From an uncultured Flavobacterium sp. (GTDB lineage: Bacteria > Bacteroidota > Bacteroidia > Flavobacteriales > Flavobacteriaceae): a stretch of 64,000 nt of DNA. The notes beneath the pieces are model-generated. The model had not been told where the DNA came from. It did no database searches and saw nothing but the letters and a program-made list of their open reading frames with translations. Positions within the stretch are counted from its first letter, which is position 1. The number at the start of each line of letters is the position of its first letter. Shown in pieces: positions 30,028 through 40,361 of this stretch. The stretch is from the NCBI RefSeq assembly GCF_946478785.1, contig NZ_CAMLDD010000007.1, positions 124,001 through 188,000 of the forward strand, read 5' to 3'. The translations under genes and the position numbers were made by a program.

Positions 30028-30219
30028 TTATTGTAACTCTCTTTTAGTTAACTCTGTAGCCAATCTTGCAACTGTTCTTCTTACACTTCTAATTTGAAGT
30101 GGGTTCTCAATTGGAGAAATAGCGTGAGCCATTTTTAGGTCAGCATATATTTTCTTAGTTTGACTAAGTTTTTCTTGCAACTCCGCTGCAGAAAGATCTT
30201 TTATTTCTGATTGTTTCAT
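30028..30219 (-). CDS. rpmC: 50S ribosomal protein L29
   Basis: 63 residues, a two-helix protein at the exit tunnel: E-I-K-D-L-S-A-A-E-L-Q-E-K-L at the start and I-R-S-V-R-R-T-V-A-R in the second helix. It lies 13 bases after rplP. Confidence 0.95.
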   Translation of the reverse strand: MKQSEIKDLSAAELQEKLSQTKKIYADLKMAHAISPIENPLQIRSVRRTVARLATELTKRELQ

Positions 30220-30232
30220 AATATAAATTTAA

Positions 30233-30658
30233 TTATGCTTCGAAATCTCTAGCAACGACGAATTTAGTTTTTACTGGAAGCTTTTGAGCTGCAAGACGTA
30301 AAGCCTCTTTTGCAACTGATAAAGGAACTCCTCCAACTTCAAACATAATTCTTCCGGGTTTAACAACGGCAGCCCAATATTCAACGGCACCCTTACCTTT
30401 ACCCATACGTACCTCAAGAGGTTTCTTAGTAATTGGTTTGTCTGGAAATATTTTGATCCATAATTGTCCTTCTCTCTTCATGAAACGAGTTGCAGCAATA
30501 CGCGCAGCTTCGATTTGACGAGACGTTAAGAACATTCCATCTTCATGTACAGATTTAATACCAAACATTCCATTAGAAAGTTCATGCCCTCTTTGAGAGT
30601 TACCTTTCATTTTACCTTTCTGTACCTTACGGTATTTTGTTCTTTTAGGCTGTAACAT
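30233..30658 (-). CDS. rplP: 50S ribosomal protein L16
   Basis: 141 residues starting [15 protein letters not shown], with [12 protein letters not shown] in the centre, the segment that reaches the A-site region. It lies 19 bases after rpsC. Confidence 0.97.
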   Translation of the reverse strand: MLQPKRTKYRKVQKGKMKGNSQRGHELSNGMFGIKSVHEDGMFLTSRQIEAARIAATRFMKREGQLWIKIFPDKPITKKPLEVRMGKGKGAVEYWAAVVKPGRIMFEVGGVPLSVAKEALRLAAQKLPVKTKFVVARDFEA

Positions 30659-30677
30659 TTTTCTTTAGTTTAAAAAT

Positions 30678-31439
30678 TTACTTTCTTTTACGAGCGTCTG
30701 GTTTTCCACCTTTATTAAAAGGTTTTCTGTCTCCTCTCGGAGAATCGCCACCTTTACCACCACCAGTTCCAGATTGTTTTTTATCCATTCCTGCAAGCGG
30801 GGAAAGATCTCTCTTTCCATAAACTTCACCTTTCATGATCCATACTTTGATACCCATTCTACCATAAGTAGTATGAGCTTCAGCCAAAGCATAATCAATG
30901 TCAGCTCTGAAAGTTGATAGAGGAATTCTACCTTCTTTGAAACCTTCTGAACGCGCCATCTCAGCACCATTCAAACGACCAGAAATCAAAACTTTGATAC
31001 CCTCAGCGTTCATACGCATAGAAGCAGCAATAGCCATTTTGATTGCACGTCTGTAAGAAATACGGCTTTCGATCTGACGAGCGATGCTTGTCGCCACAAG
31101 ATAAGCATCTAATTCGGGTCTTTTGATTTCAAAGATGTTGATTTGAACCTCTTTGTCAGTAACTTTCTTAAGTTCTTCTTTCAACTTGTCTACCTCTTGT
31201 CCGCCTTTTCCGATAATGATACCAGGTCTTGCAGTAGTGATAGTAACGGTTACAAGTTTCAAAGTTCTCTCGATGATTACTTTAGATACACTAGCTTTTG
31301 ATAAACGAGCGTGGATATACTTTCTGATTTTGTGATCTTCGGCAAGTTTATCACCGTAATCATTTCCACCATACCAGTTTGAGTCCCACCCTCTGATGAT
31401 ACCAAGTCTATTTCCAATTGGATTTGTCTTTTGTCCCAT
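30678..31439 (-). CDS. rpsC: 30S ribosomal protein S3
   Basis: 253 residues with an N-terminal KH domain ([13 protein letters not shown] near 75) and the C-terminal S3 domain ([13 protein letters not shown]). After about residue 215 there is a Gly/Lys/Arg-rich low-complexity tail, giving a protein longer than the 233-residue E. coli form. It lies 5 bases after rplV. Confidence 0.97.
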   Translation of the reverse strand: MGQKTNPIGNRLGIIRGWDSNWYGGNDYGDKLAEDHKIRKYIHARLSKASVSKVIIERTLKLVTVTITTARPGIIIGKGGQEVDKLKEELKKVTDKEVQINIFEIKRPELDAYLVATSIARQIESRISYRRAIKMAIAASMRMNAEGIKVLISGRLNGAEMARSEGFKEGRIPLSTFRADIDYALAEAHTTYGRMGIKVWIMKGEVYGKRDLSPLAGMDKKQSGTGGGKGGDSPRGDRKPFNKGGKPDARKRK

Positions 31440-31444
31440 GCTGC

Positions 31445-31858
31445 TTAAGAATTGCTTTGTGTGTTATTGATAGCTCCAAGCACGATTGTTACGTGGTTAG
31501 AACGTTTTCTTATTCTGTGTGCACGACCTTGTGGAGCTGGACGAAGTCTTTTCAACATCATTCCACCATCTACTCTGATCTCTTTAACAAATAATCCAGC
31601 TTCTTCTAAATTACCTTCACTATTTTTTTGCTCCCAGTTGTTGATTGCAGATAATAATAGTTTTTCTAATTTTCTTGAAGCTTCTTTAGAACTGAATCTT
31701 AAGATGTTAAGTGCTCTCTCTACCTTCTGACCTCTTACCAAGTCCGCTACTAAGCGCATTTTTCTAGGTGAAGTAGGGCAGTTATTCAATTTTGCGAAAG
31801 CAATAGACTTATTAGCCTCTTTTCTCGCATCTGCTGTTTCTCTTTTACGAACTCCCAT
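31445..31858 (-). CDS. rplV: 50S ribosomal protein L22
   Basis: 137 residues. The conserved N-terminal part has [18 protein letters not shown], and the beta-hairpin that lines the exit tunnel ends [13 protein letters not shown]. It lies 6 bases after rpsS. Confidence 0.97.
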
Positions 31859-31864
31859 TGCTTC

Positions 31865-32143
31865 TTATTTTTTACCTTTATTTTTTGCTCCAGCATGACC
31901 TCTAAAAGATCTAGTTGGTGAAAATTCTCCTAATTTGTGACCTACCATGTTTTCTGTTACGTAAACTGGTACAAATTGACGACCGTTATGAACTGCGATA
32001 GTTTGTCCAACGAAATCTGGAGTAATCATAGAAGCTCTTGACCAAGTCTTTACTACACTATTTTTACCACTTTCTACGTTTTCCTGAACTTTCTTGTCTA
32101 ACTTATAATGAACGAAAGGTCCTTTTTTTAATGAACGTGCCAT
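31865..32143 (-). CDS. rpsS: 30S ribosomal protein S19
   Basis: 92 residues starting [12 protein letters not shown], with [13 protein letters not shown] near the C-terminus. It pairs with S13 at the 30S head. It lies 6 bases after rplB. Confidence 0.97.
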
Positions 32144-32149
32144 ATCTTA

Positions 32150-32974
32150 TTATTTCTTTCTACGTTCTACGATATACTTGTTACTCGGGTTTTTCTTAGA
32201 ACGAGTTCTATAACCTTTTGCTGGTATTCCATTTCTTGAACGTGGATGTCCACCAGAAGAACGTCCTTCTCCACCACCCATTGGGTGATCAACAGGGTTC
32301 ATTGCAACAGGTCTTGTTCTAGGTCTTCTTCCTAACCATCTTGTTCTACCAGCTTTTCCTGATACAACTAATTGGTGGTCTGAATTAGAAACAGCTCCAA
32401 TAGTAGCCGAACAAGTTAACAAGATCAATCTTGTTTCACCAGATGGCATTTTAATTGTAGCATATTTTCCGTCTCTTGCCATTAATTGAGCAAATGTACC
32501 AGCTGAACGAGCAATTACTGCTCCCTGACCTGGACGTAACTCAATACAAGAGATTACAGTTCCTAAAGGAATTCTGCTTAAAGGTAATGTGTTACCAATT
32601 TCTGGTTGAGATTCCGGACCAGAAACTAATTTCTGACCAACTTTCAAACCGTTTTGAGCGATAACATAAGTTTTCTCACCATCAGCATAAGCTAATAATG
32701 CGATAAATGCAGTACGATTTGGATCATATTCGATTGATTTCACTGTAGCCGGAATTCCGTCTTTAGTTCTTTTGAAATCAATAATACGATATCTCTGCTT
32801 GTGACCACCACCCGTATAACGCATGGTCATCTTTCCTTGACTATTTCTACCTCCAGAGTTTTTTATCGGCGCTATCAAAGAGCGTTCCGGCTTATCAGTT
32901 GTAATGGCGTCATAACCATTCACAACTCTAAATCGCTGACCTGGGGTAATAGGTTTTAATTTTCTTACTGACAT
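32150..32974 (-). CDS. rplB: 50S ribosomal protein L2
   Basis: 274 residues, standard length. It has the [20 protein letters not shown]-terminal RNA-binding part and the C-terminal [16 protein letters not shown] segment close to the peptidyl transferase centre. It lies 6 bases after rplW. Confidence 0.98.
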   Translation of the reverse strand: MSVRKLKPITPGQRFRVVNGYDAITTDKPERSLIAPIKNSGGRNSQGKMTMRYTGGGHKQRYRIIDFKRTKDGIPATVKSIEYDPNRTAFIALLAYADGEKTYVIAQNGLKVGQKLVSGPESQPEIGNTLPLSRIPLGTVISCIELRPGQGAVIARSAGTFAQLMARDGKYATIKMPSGETRLILLTCSATIGAVSNSDHQLVVSGKAGRTRWLGRRPRTRPVAMNPVDHPMGGGEGRSSGGHPRSRNGIPAKGYRTRSKKNPSNKYIVERRKK

Positions 32975-32980
32975 TTTATC

Positions 32981-33271
32981 TTAGATATTGTTGTAAAAAT
33001 CAATTGTTTCTCCTTCTTGTACTTGTACAATTGCTTTTTTGATAGCATTTGTCTTTCCACTGATCAAACCACTTTTAGTGTACTTTGTAGTTCTGTCCGG
33101 TCTTACGTTCATCGTGTTAACTGAAACGATAGTTACTCCATAAGCAGCTTCAATAGCTTTCTTAATCTGAACTTTGTTTGCTTTTTTGTCAACAACGAAT
33201 CCGAAGCGGTTTAAAACTTCACTTTCTTTGGTTACTTTTTCTGTTACTATAGGTCTAATTATGATGCTCAT
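32981..33271 (-). CDS. rplW: 50S ribosomal protein L23
   Basis: 96 residues starting M-S-I-I-I-R-P-I-V-T-E-K-V-T, with A-N-K-V-Q-I-K-K-A-I-E in the middle. It forms the docking site for trigger factor and SRP at the tunnel exit. It lies 7 bases after rplD. Confidence 0.97.
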   Translation of the reverse strand: MSIIIRPIVTEKVTKESEVLNRFGFVVDKKANKVQIKKAIEAAYGVTIVSVNTMNVRPDRTTKYTKSGLISGKTNAIKKAIVQVQEGETIDFYNNI

Positions 33272-33278
33272 ATTCCTA

Positions 33279-33908
33279 TTATTTGCTTAAATTTTCTTCA
33301 ATTAACTCCAAAGAACCTTCCAAAAGCACTAAATTATTAGTGTTTAATATAGCGTAAGTGCTTAATTCTGAGCTAGTTACGACATTAGAAGACTTTAAAT
33401 TACGTGACGACAAATATACATTTTTATTCGCTTCACCCAATACAAATAGAGATTTTTTATTTTCTAACCCTAAAGCTTTCAAAACGTTAATGAAATTTTT
33501 AGTGTTTGGAGCTTCAAATCCAAAGTCTTCAAGAACGATAATATTCGACTCTTTTGCTTTGATTGAGAAAGCTGATTTTCTCGCCAATCTTTTCAAGGCT
33601 TTATTCAATTTGAATGAATAACTTCTTGGTCTTGGTCCAAAAATAGTTCCACCACCTTTAAACAATGGATTTTTGATACTTCCCGCACGAGCTGTACCAG
33701 TTCCTTTTTGTTTTTTAATCTTACGTGTACTTCCTGTCACTTCAGCTCTTTCTTTAGCTTTGTGAGTTCCTTGTCTTTGATTAGCAAGATATTGCTTAAC
33801 ATCAAGGTATACAGCGTGATTGTTTGGTTCAATTGCGAATACTGAATCAGAAAGTTGAACTTTTCTTCCAGTATCTTTTCCGTTGAAATCTAATACTTTT
33901 ACTTCCAT
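33279..33908 (-). CDS. rplD: 50S ribosomal protein L4
   Basis: 209 residues with the tunnel loop G-T-G-T-A-R-A-G-S-I-K-N-P-L-F-K-G-G-G near residue 70 and F-G-P-R-P-R-S-Y. Its start codon overlaps the rplC stop by one base, suggesting translational coupling. In E. coli L4 represses the S10 operon. Here rpsJ is not at the head of this unit, so any such control would act on the rplC leader. Confidence 0.97.
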   Translation of the reverse strand: MEVKVLDFNGKDTGRKVQLSDSVFAIEPNNHAVYLDVKQYLANQRQGTHKAKERAEVTGSTRKIKKQKGTGTARAGSIKNPLFKGGGTIFGPRPRSYSFKLNKALKRLARKSAFSIKAKESNIIVLEDFGFEAPNTKNFINVLKALGLENKKSLFVLGEANKNVYLSSRNLKSSNVVTSSELSTYAILNTNNLVLLEGSLELIEENLSK

Positions 33909-34525
33909 TACTTCTGAATGATTACATAAGAGTTTTTATGTCCAGGAACACATCCTTTAATAACAAGCAGGTTCTTTTCAGCAACTACTTTTAAAACTCT
34001 AAGGTTTTGAACTTTTACATTGTCTCCTCCCATTCTTCCAGCCATACGCATTCCTTTGAATACTCTAGATGGATAAGAAGAAGCTCCTACAGAACCTGGC
34101 GCTCTTAAACGGTTGTGTTGACCGTGAGTTGCTTGTCCAACACCACCAAATCCGTGACGTTTAACAACCCCTTGAAAACCTTTACCTTTAGATACACCTT
34201 GTACATCCACAAATTCTCCTTCAGCAAAAATAGAAACATCAATAAGATCTCCTAATTTTTGTTCAGTTGCAAAATCTTGAAATTCAACGACTTTTTTCTT
34301 AGCAACAGTTCCAGCTTTTTTAAAGTGACCTAAAGCCGCTTTAGTGGAATGTTTCTCGTTTTTGTCATCGAAACCAAGTTGCAACGCTTCGTACCCGTCA
34401 ACACCTTTGGTTCTGACTTGGGTAACAACACATGGACCAGCTTCGATTACTGTACAAGGAATGTTTTTCCCGTTTTCGTCGAAAATACTAGTCATGCCGA
34501 TTTTTTTACCAATTAACCCAGACAT
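33908..34525 (-). CDS. rplC: 50S ribosomal protein L3
   Basis: 205 residues with [10 protein letters not shown] at the start and the central loop [20 protein letters not shown] that reaches the peptidyl transferase centre. It is the first gene of the S10/spc/alpha-type unit here, with a promoter about 70 bases upstream and a 404-base gap to rpsJ. Confidence 0.98.
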   Translation of the reverse strand: MSGLIGKKIGMTSIFDENGKNIPCTVIEAGPCVVTQVRTKGVDGYEALQLGFDDKNEKHSTKAALGHFKKAGTVAKKKVVEFQDFATEQKLGDLIDVSIFAEGEFVDVQGVSKGKGFQGVVKRHGFGGVGQATHGQHNRLRAPGSVGASSYPSRVFKGMRMAGRMGGDNVKVQNLRVLKVVAEKNLLVIKGCVPGHKNSYVIIQK

Positions 34526-34594
34526 AAATATTAATTAATGATTACTAAAATTCCCTTCAATTTGAAAATCACATAAATTTCCAAACAGGGAGTG

Positions 34595-34626
34595 CAAAAG
34601 TAGATATTAAAATTGAATATACCAAA
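34595..34626 (-). promoter_or_regulatory. Promoter of the rplC-to-rplQ unit
   Basis: On the minus strand: -33 box TTTG (34626-34623), 20-base spacer, -7 box TACTTTTG (34602-34595), matching both Bacteroidota consensus elements at the preferred spacing. Transcription would begin near 34588, about 60 bases before rplC. The remainder of the 404-base gap (34627-34875) is A/T-rich with no gene that I can support. Confidence 0.7.
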
Positions 34627-34875
34627 CAGTTATAAAAATTAAATAGCTCATTATCAAAATCCAAGCATCAAACTCACCTATAATCATGTTTAATTTTAAA
34701 AAACAAAGAGACTTATATCTTTTTAACCTACAACAGCATTAGCCTTAACAATTCCTTAAACAAAATATACAAAACTTCGGCAACCTTCTAAAATAAAGAC
34801 ATTTCAACAAAAAATAACACAATCAGCAATAACAAAAACACTTTAATAATTACAAAATAAAAACTTTGGACCAAC

Positions 34876-34910
34876 AAAAAAAGCGAAACATTTCTGTCTC
34901 GCTTTTTTTT
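34876..34910 (-). terminator. Terminator downstream of rpsJ
   Basis: Core arms 34883-34890 and 34895-34902 pair fully on the minus strand (one G-U, which would be an A-C mismatch in plus-strand RNA). A/T runs flank them and provide the U-tract. It lies about 20 bases after the rpsJ stop and ends the rpsL-rpsG-fusA-rpsJ transcript. Confidence 0.85.
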
Positions 34911-34929
34911 ATAAAATATAATAAAAAAA

Positions 34930-35235
34930 TTATACTTTTATCTCTACTTCAACTCCACTTGGCAATTCAAGTTTCATTAATGCATCAATAGTTTTAGATG
35001 AAGATGAATAAATATCAATCAATCTCTTGTATGACATTACTTCAAATTGCTCTCTCGCTTTTTTGTTAACGTGCGGAGAACGTAATACAGTGAAAAGTTT
35101 TTTGTGAGTTGGCAAAGGAATTGGTCCTGTTACAACTGCTCCAGTAGTTTTTACTGTCTTTACGATTTTTTCAGCAGACTTGTCTACCAACATGTGATCG
35201 TAAGATTTTAGTTTTATTCTGATTTTTTGACTCAT
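34930..35235 (-). CDS. rpsJ: 30S ribosomal protein S10
   Basis: 101 residues with [11 protein letters not shown] near the start and [10 protein letters not shown] in the NusB-contacting loop. It also acts in rRNA antitermination with NusB. It lies 11 bases after fusA and is followed by a terminator and a 404-base gap, so it belongs to the str transcript rather than heading the rplC unit. Confidence 0.97.
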
Positions 35236-35246
35236 TTTCTTTAGAA

Positions 35247-37403
35247 TTAAGCGTTACCTTTTGCTTTTTTAATTACAGCTTCTGAAATATTAGAAGGTGT
35301 TTCTGCATAATGTGAAAACTCCATTGTTGAAGTAGCTCTACCAGAAGATAATGTTCTTAATGTTGTTACATATCCAAACATTTCTGATAAAGGCACATCA
35401 GCTTTAATAGTTTTAGCACCATTTCTGTCACCCATGTCATTAACCTGACCTCTACGACGGTTGATATCACCTACGATATCTCCCATGTTTTCTTCAGGAG
35501 TAATAACTTCCATTTTCATGATTGGCTCCAAAATAATTGCTCCAGCAGCTTTAGCTACTTCTCTATAACCCATTCTAGCTGCTAATTCAAAAGAAAGCGC
35601 ATCAGAATCGACAGGGTGGAAAGATCCGTCTGTCAAAGTTACTTTCAAACTATCCACTTGATAACCAGCCAAAGGACCAGTTTTCATAGCTTCACGGAAA
35701 CCTTTTTCTACAGATGGAATATATTCTTTAGGAACGTTACCACCTTTTACCGCATTAACAAACTGTAATCCTACAGGAACCTTACCATCAACTTCTTCAG
35801 CTGGCTCAAGTGTAAATACGATATCACCGAATTTACCACGACCTCCTGATTGTTTTTTGTAAGTCTCTCTATGAGTTGCAGTTCTTGTAAACGCTTCTTT
35901 ATATTCAACTTGAGGCTCACCTTGGTTCACTTCAACTTTAAATTCACGTTTCATACGATCAACTAAGATATCTAAGTGAAGCTCACCCATACCTGAGATA
36001 ATAGTTTGCCCTGAAGCCTCATCTGTTCTAACAGTAAATGTTGGATCTTCTTCAGCTAATTTAGCCAAAGCCATACCCATTTTATCAACGTCAGCTTTAG
36101 TTTTAGGCTCAATTGCAATACCAATTACCGGCGCAGGGAATTTCATAGACTCAAGAATGATTGGGTGTTTTTCATCACACAATGTATCTCCAGTTTTAAT
36201 ATCTTTAAATCCAACAGCAGCTCCAATATCTCCAGCCTCAATATATTCGATTGGATTTTGTTTGTTAGCGTGCATTTGGTAGATACGAGAAATTCTTTCT
36301 TTATTTCCTGAACGAGTGTTCAAAACATAAGAACCAGCATCAAGACGTCCAGAGTAAGCACGGAAGAAAGCTAAACGACCTACGAATGGGTCAGTAGCGA
36401 TTTTAAACGCCAAAGCAGCGAACGGCTCTTTTACATCTGGCTTACGCAAGATTTTAGTTTGATCTTCTTCTAATAATTCAGCATCATCAGGATGAATACC
36501 TTCAATACCTTCTTTATCCATTGGTGAAGGCAAGTATTTACAAACTGCATCTAACATGAACTGAACTCCTTTGTTTTTGAAAGAAGAACCAGCAATCATC
36601 GGGATGATAGCCATATCCATAGTTGCAGCTCTAAGAGCGTTGTTAATTTCTTCTTCTGTGATAGAATCTGGATTCTCCATATACTTATCAAGCAAGTTCT
36701 CATCGTAATCAGCAACTGCCTCAATAAGGATATCTCTGTATTCTTTAACCTCGGCAACCATATCAGCAGGAATTTCAACAATATCAAAAGTCGCCCCTTG
36801 AGTTGCATCATGCCAAATGATAGCTTGGTTTTTTACTAAATCTACAACACCCTTGAAATCATTTTCCTCACCGATTGGCAAAGTGATTGCAACAGCATTT
36901 GATTTTAACATATCACGAACTTGTTGACAAACCCCTAAAAAGTTAGATCCTTGACGGTCCATTTTATTTACGAATCCCATACGTGGAACTCTATATTGAT
37001 CTGCAAGTCTCCAGTTAGTTTCTGATTGTGGCTCAACACCATCAACAGCACTAAACAAGAAAACTAATCCATCAAGTACACGTAAAGAACGGTTTACCTC
37101 TACGGTAAAGTCAACGTGTCCAGGAGTATCAATAATATTAAAGTGATAAGGCAATGAGTTTGGCAAAAGTTTACCTTGCTCAGTTGGAAAATTCCACTCA
37201 CAAGTTGTAGCAGCAGAAGTAATTGTAATACCTCTTTCTTGCTCTTGCGCCATCCAGTCCATTGTTGCAGCACCATCGTGTACCTCACCAATTTTATGCG
37301 ACTTTCCAGTATAAAAAAGAATACGCTCAGTTGTTGTTGTTTTACCAGCATCAATATGAGCCGCAATTCCGATATTTCTTGTATATTTTAAATCTCTAGC
37401 CAT
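35247..37403 (-). CDS. fusA: Elongation factor G
   Basis: 718-residue GTPase that drives ribosomal translocation. Visible are the G1 motif A-H-I-D-A-G-K-T (residues 15-22), G2 R-G-I-T-I near 65, G3 D-T-P-G-H near 100, and G4 N-K-M-D around 154. Domains II to V follow, including G-M-G-E-L-H-L-D near 480. Length is slightly above the E. coli protein (704). It lies 10 bases after rpsG and 11 before rpsJ. Confidence 0.98.
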   Translation of the reverse strand: MARDLKYTRNIGIAAHIDAGKTTTTERILFYTGKSHKIGEVHDGAATMDWMAQEQERGITITSAATTCEWNFPTEQGKLLPNSLPYHFNIIDTPGHVDFTVEVNRSLRVLDGLVFLFSAVDGVEPQSETNWRLADQYRVPRMGFVNKMDRQGSNFLGVCQQVRDMLKSNAVAITLPIGEENDFKGVVDLVKNQAIIWHDATQGATFDIVEIPADMVAEVKEYRDILIEAVADYDENLLDKYMENPDSITEEEINNALRAATMDMAIIPMIAGSSFKNKGVQFMLDAVCKYLPSPMDKEGIEGIHPDDAELLEEDQTKILRKPDVKEPFAALAFKIATDPFVGRLAFFRAYSGRLDAGSYVLNTRSGNKERISRIYQMHANKQNPIEYIEAGDIGAAVGFKDIKTGDTLCDEKHPIILESMKFPAPVIGIAIEPKTKADVDKMGMALAKLAEEDPTFTVRTDEASGQTIISGMGELHLDILVDRMKREFKVEVNQGEPQVEYKEAFTRTATHRETYKKQSGGRGKFGDIVFTLEPAEEVDGKVPVGLQFVNAVKGGNVPKEYIPSVEKGFREAMKTGPLAGYQVDSLKVTLTDGSFHPVDSDALSFELAARMGYREVAKAAGAIILEPIMKMEVITPEENMGDIVGDINRRRGQVNDMGDRNGAKTIKADVPLSEMFGYVTTLRTLSSGRATSTMEFSHYAETPSNISEAVIKKAKGNA

Positions 37404-37413
37404 TTCTTACGAA

Positions 37414-37890
37414 TTAAAATCTAAAGTGAGAGAAAGCTTTATTAGCTTCTGCCATCTTGTGAGTATCCATTCTTTTCTTAACCGCAGCACCTTCTTCTTT
37501 AGCAGCAGCTAAACATTCTGACGCTAAACGTTGTGCCATAGATTTTTCATTTCTTCTTCTAGAATAAAGTATTAACCACTTCATTGCCATAGAAATTTTT
37601 CTGTCTGGTCTAATTTGCATTGGAATTTGAAATGTAGCTCCACCTACTCTACGACTACGTACTTCTACGTGAGGCATAACGTTTGTTAAAGCATCTTTCC
37701 AAATTTCTAATGAAGATTTTTCTGAATCCTGCTTTTTAGATTCGATGATATCAATTGCATCATAAAATACTTTGAAAGCTGTAGATTTCTTACCGTCCCA
37801 CATTAAGTTATTCACAAAACGTGTTACCAGTTGGTCGTTAAACCTCGGATCTGGTAAAAGTGGTCTTTTCTTTGCCGCTCTTTTTCTCAT
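37414..37890 (-). CDS. rpsG: 30S ribosomal protein S7
   Basis: 158 residues starting M-R-K-R-A-A-K-K-R-P-L-L-P-D-P, with the conserved beta-hairpin V-E-V-R-S-R-R-V-G-G-A-T-F-Q-I-P. S7 nucleates assembly of the 30S head. The 116 bases between rpsL and rpsG are the longest gap inside this unit; in E. coli the equivalent gap is the S7 repressor site. Confidence 0.97.
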   Translation of the reverse strand: MRKRAAKKRPLLPDPRFNDQLVTRFVNNLMWDGKKSTAFKVFYDAIDIIESKKQDSEKSSLEIWKDALTNVMPHVEVRSRRVGGATFQIPMQIRPDRKISMAMKWLILYSRRRNEKSMAQRLASECLAAAKEEGAAVKKRMDTHKMAEANKAFSHFRF

Positions 37891-38006
37891 GTCTTTTTTT
37901 TAATAAAAAGTTATAGGTTATCCGTTAAATGTTATGTGAAAGAGATTTCAATTTTGTTATCAATCCCGACCCTTAACTCCTAACCTCCAACTCTTAACGT
38001 TTTAAA

Positions 38007-38390
38007 TTACTTTTTTGCTTCTTTTGGGCGTTTAGCACCGTACTTAGATCTTCTTTGCGTTCTTCCTGCAACTCCTGACGTGTCAAGCGCTCCACGAACG
38101 ATATGATATCTAACACCTGGTAAATCTTTTACCCTTCCACCTCGCACTAATACTATCGAGTGCTCTTGTAGATTGTGTCCTTCTCCAGGGATGTAAGCAT
38201 TCACTTCATTACCATTTGTCAAACGTACACGCGCAACTTTACGCATTGCAGAGTTTGGTTTTTTTGGTGTAGTAGTGTAAACACGCGTACAAACCCCTCT
38301 TCTTTGAGGACAAGAATCTAAAGCAACCGATTTACTCTTCTTAGTGATCTGAGTTCTTCCTGTTCTTACTAATTGTTGAATTGTTGGCAT
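38007..38390 (-). CDS. rpsL: 30S ribosomal protein S12
   Basis: 127 residues when started at the ATG at 38390 ([12 protein letters not shown]). The frame continues upstream to 38474, but that part covers the promoter and is rejected. [14 protein letters not shown] and [13 protein letters not shown] are the decoding-centre loops; Lys at the streptomycin-resistance position (K-K-P-N) is the wild-type residue. It is the first gene of the str unit. Confidence 0.98.
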
Positions 38391-38425
38391 AATTAATACT
38401 AAAAATTTATTATGTATATTAAATT

Positions 38426-38440
38426 CCCGCTTTTTACGGG
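38426..38440 (-). promoter_or_regulatory. Small hairpin at the 5' end of the rpsL transcript
   Basis: On the minus strand, C-C-C-G-T pairs with G-C-G-G-G around an A5 loop (five pairs, one G-U). It lies at the predicted transcription start, so it would cap the 5' end of the str mRNA. Short, so the role is uncertain. Confidence 0.35.
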
Positions 38441-38444
38441 GTTG

Positions 38445-38475
38445 CAAATGTATAAAATAATTTCCACTATACAAA
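38445..38475 (-). promoter_or_regulatory. Promoter of the rpsL-rpsG-fusA-rpsJ unit
   Basis: On the minus strand: -33 box TTTG (38475-38472), 19-base spacer, -7 box TACATTTG (38452-38445), both exact consensus matches. Predicted start near 38438, leader about 48 bases. Confidence 0.7.
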
Positions 38476-38558
38476 TGTTAATTCATTAATTTTCAATAAC
38501 ATTATTTAAGCTTAAACTATTCCAAACAAATAATAGATATTTGCAATACTTTTAATAA

Positions 38559-40277
38559 ATGAAACAATTACCCTTGAAACAGTTATTCCAAATAATAATT
38601 TTATTCCTAATATACATTTCTGGTTATGCCCAAAATTTTAATTTAAAGATAAGTGGTAATAATAAAACAGAAAATACAATTATAGACTCATTAAATTACA
38701 TCAGAAAACATTCAAATATAAAATCAGTTATTAACGAGTCTAATATAACCATCGAAAAGCTTTATAAAAAAGGATACTTAGACATCAAAACACTTGAAAA
38801 TCATAAGGAGAACGACTCCACATATACATATAAATTCTCACTTGGAAACAAAATAAAATACACCTATATATATATAGGTAGAAATAATTCATTTTTTGAT
38901 TCATCAGAAATAAAAAATGACACCTTAATTATACCATACGAAGAAACCGAAAACTATATAAATCAAAAAATTATTGATGCTGAAAAACAAGGTTTTGCCT
39001 TAAACAAAATTAAATTAGAAAATATTCGAAGAAAGAATTTGATAATTTATGCTGACTTAAATTTTAATTCTGAAAAAAAACGTAGTGTTAATTCCATTAT
39101 AATAAATTACACAAATGATAATCGTAAGGATTATTTTCCCAAAGGACATTTGAAGCAACTCAACAAAAAATATATAAGCAAAACTTTTAATCAAAAAACA
39201 ATTAAGGAACTTTATGAAGATATAAACAATTTCGGTTTTATTAATCAGGCAAAGTATCCTGAAATATTATTCACAAATGACTCAACAAAAGTTTATATCT
39301 ATATCGAAAAAAGAAAAGCAAACACTTTTGACGGATACATTGGATTTTCAAATGACGAAGACAAAAAACTAAATTTAAACGGATATCTTGACATAACACT
39401 GCAAAACACTATTAAAGCCGGAGAACAATTCTCTTTATATTGGAAGAGCGATGGAAATCAACAAAAAACCTTCAATACAAAATTAGAAATCCCATACATA
39501 TTCAAATCTCCGCTAGGAATTAAAGCTCAATTAAACATTTTCAAACAAGACAGTACTTTTCAAAATACAAAAACAGCAATCGATCTGGGTTATTACATCA
39601 ACTATAATTCAAAAATTTACCTAGGATACCAATCGACAGAATCTAGTGATATCCAAAACACCAATAATACAATTATAAGCGATTTCAAAAACTCTTTTAC
39701 AACTTCAACATTTGATTATACAAAAACTGACGCTGTTAATTATCTGTCACCTAAAAAAGCCAATATTAATCTTACATTAGGAATTGGCAAAAGAAATACG
39801 AATAACCAACCGGAAACTGCCGCTTCCGGCAATCAATTTTACACAAGTTTAAACTTCTCTTATAATTTCGAACTAAATAAGAAGAACTTCATTAACATAA
39901 ACTCTCAGAATTTTTATCTTAATAGCGAAGATTACATCATCAATGAATTATTTCGATTTGGAGGCATATATTCGATTAGAGGCTTTTTAGAAAATAGCTT
40001 ACAGGCAAATCTGTTTTCTTCAATTCTTACAGAATACAGATATGTTGTATCACAAAATTTATATATAAATTCAATTGTTGACTATGGAATATACCAAGAC
40101 TTAACAAGAAAGGAAAATAAAACTATAATAAACAAATTAACAGGAATTGGAATTGGAACAACTATTCAGACCACAAACGGAGTCCTAAAGATAAATCTCA
40201 CAAATAGCATTGCAGATGACCAGAATTTAAAATTATATAACACTATCATAAACATATGTTATAATGTTAAATTTTGA
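38559..40277 (+). CDS. Small Omp85-family outer-membrane protein (BamA/TamA-like)
   Basis: 572 residues. A signal peptide (hydrophobic to about residue 24, ending G-Y-A-Q) is followed by about 230 residues that look like two or three POTRA-type beta-alpha repeats (for example I-E-K-L-Y-K-K-G-Y-L-D near 66, and I-N-N-F-G-F-I near 225). The rest is beta-barrel-like with alternating hydrophobic residues. The barrel contains I473-R-G-F476, the conserved loop-6 motif of Omp85 proteins, and the chain ends in Phe, as outer-membrane barrels do. It is shorter than BamA (about 800). No partner lies next to it; SusC follows after 84 bases. The exact role (insertase, two-partner secretion or other) is open. 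Confidence 0.7.
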   Translation: MKQLPLKQLFQIIILFLIYISGYAQNFNLKISGNNKTENTIIDSLNYIRKHSNIKSVINESNITIEKLYKKGYLDIKTLENHKENDSTYTYKFSLGNKIKYTYIYIGRNNSFFDSSEIKNDTLIIPYEETENYINQKIIDAEKQGFALNKIKLENIRRKNLIIYADLNFNSEKKRSVNSIIINYTNDNRKDYFPKGHLKQLNKKYISKTFNQKTIKELYEDINNFGFINQAKYPEILFTNDSTKVYIYIEKRKANTFDGYIGFSNDEDKKLNLNGYLDITLQNTIKAGEQFSLYWKSDGNQQKTFNTKLEIPYIFKSPLGIKAQLNIFKQDSTFQNTKTAIDLGYYINYNSKIYLGYQSTESSDIQNTNNTIISDFKNSFTTSTFDYTKTDAVNYLSPKKANINLTLGIGKRNTNNQPETAASGNQFYTSLNFSYNFELNKKNFININSQNFYLNSEDYIINELFRFGGIYSIRGFLENSLQANLFSSILTEYRYVVSQNLYINSIVDYGIYQDLTRKENKTIINKLTGIGIGTTIQTTNGVLKINLTNSIADDQNLKLYNTIINICYNVKF

Positions 40278-40361
40278 TGTTTACCAAAAAAAGATTTTTA
40301 TTTATTAGGATAGTTAACAAATTATTAAGAGTTTTGCGATACTAATTCAAAATATTTAAAA

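Noticed and set aside
38391..38474. 28-residue extension of rpsL.
   Set aside because: It covers the predicted promoter and leader; the ATG at 38390 starts the canonical M-P-T-I-Q-Q-L sequence.
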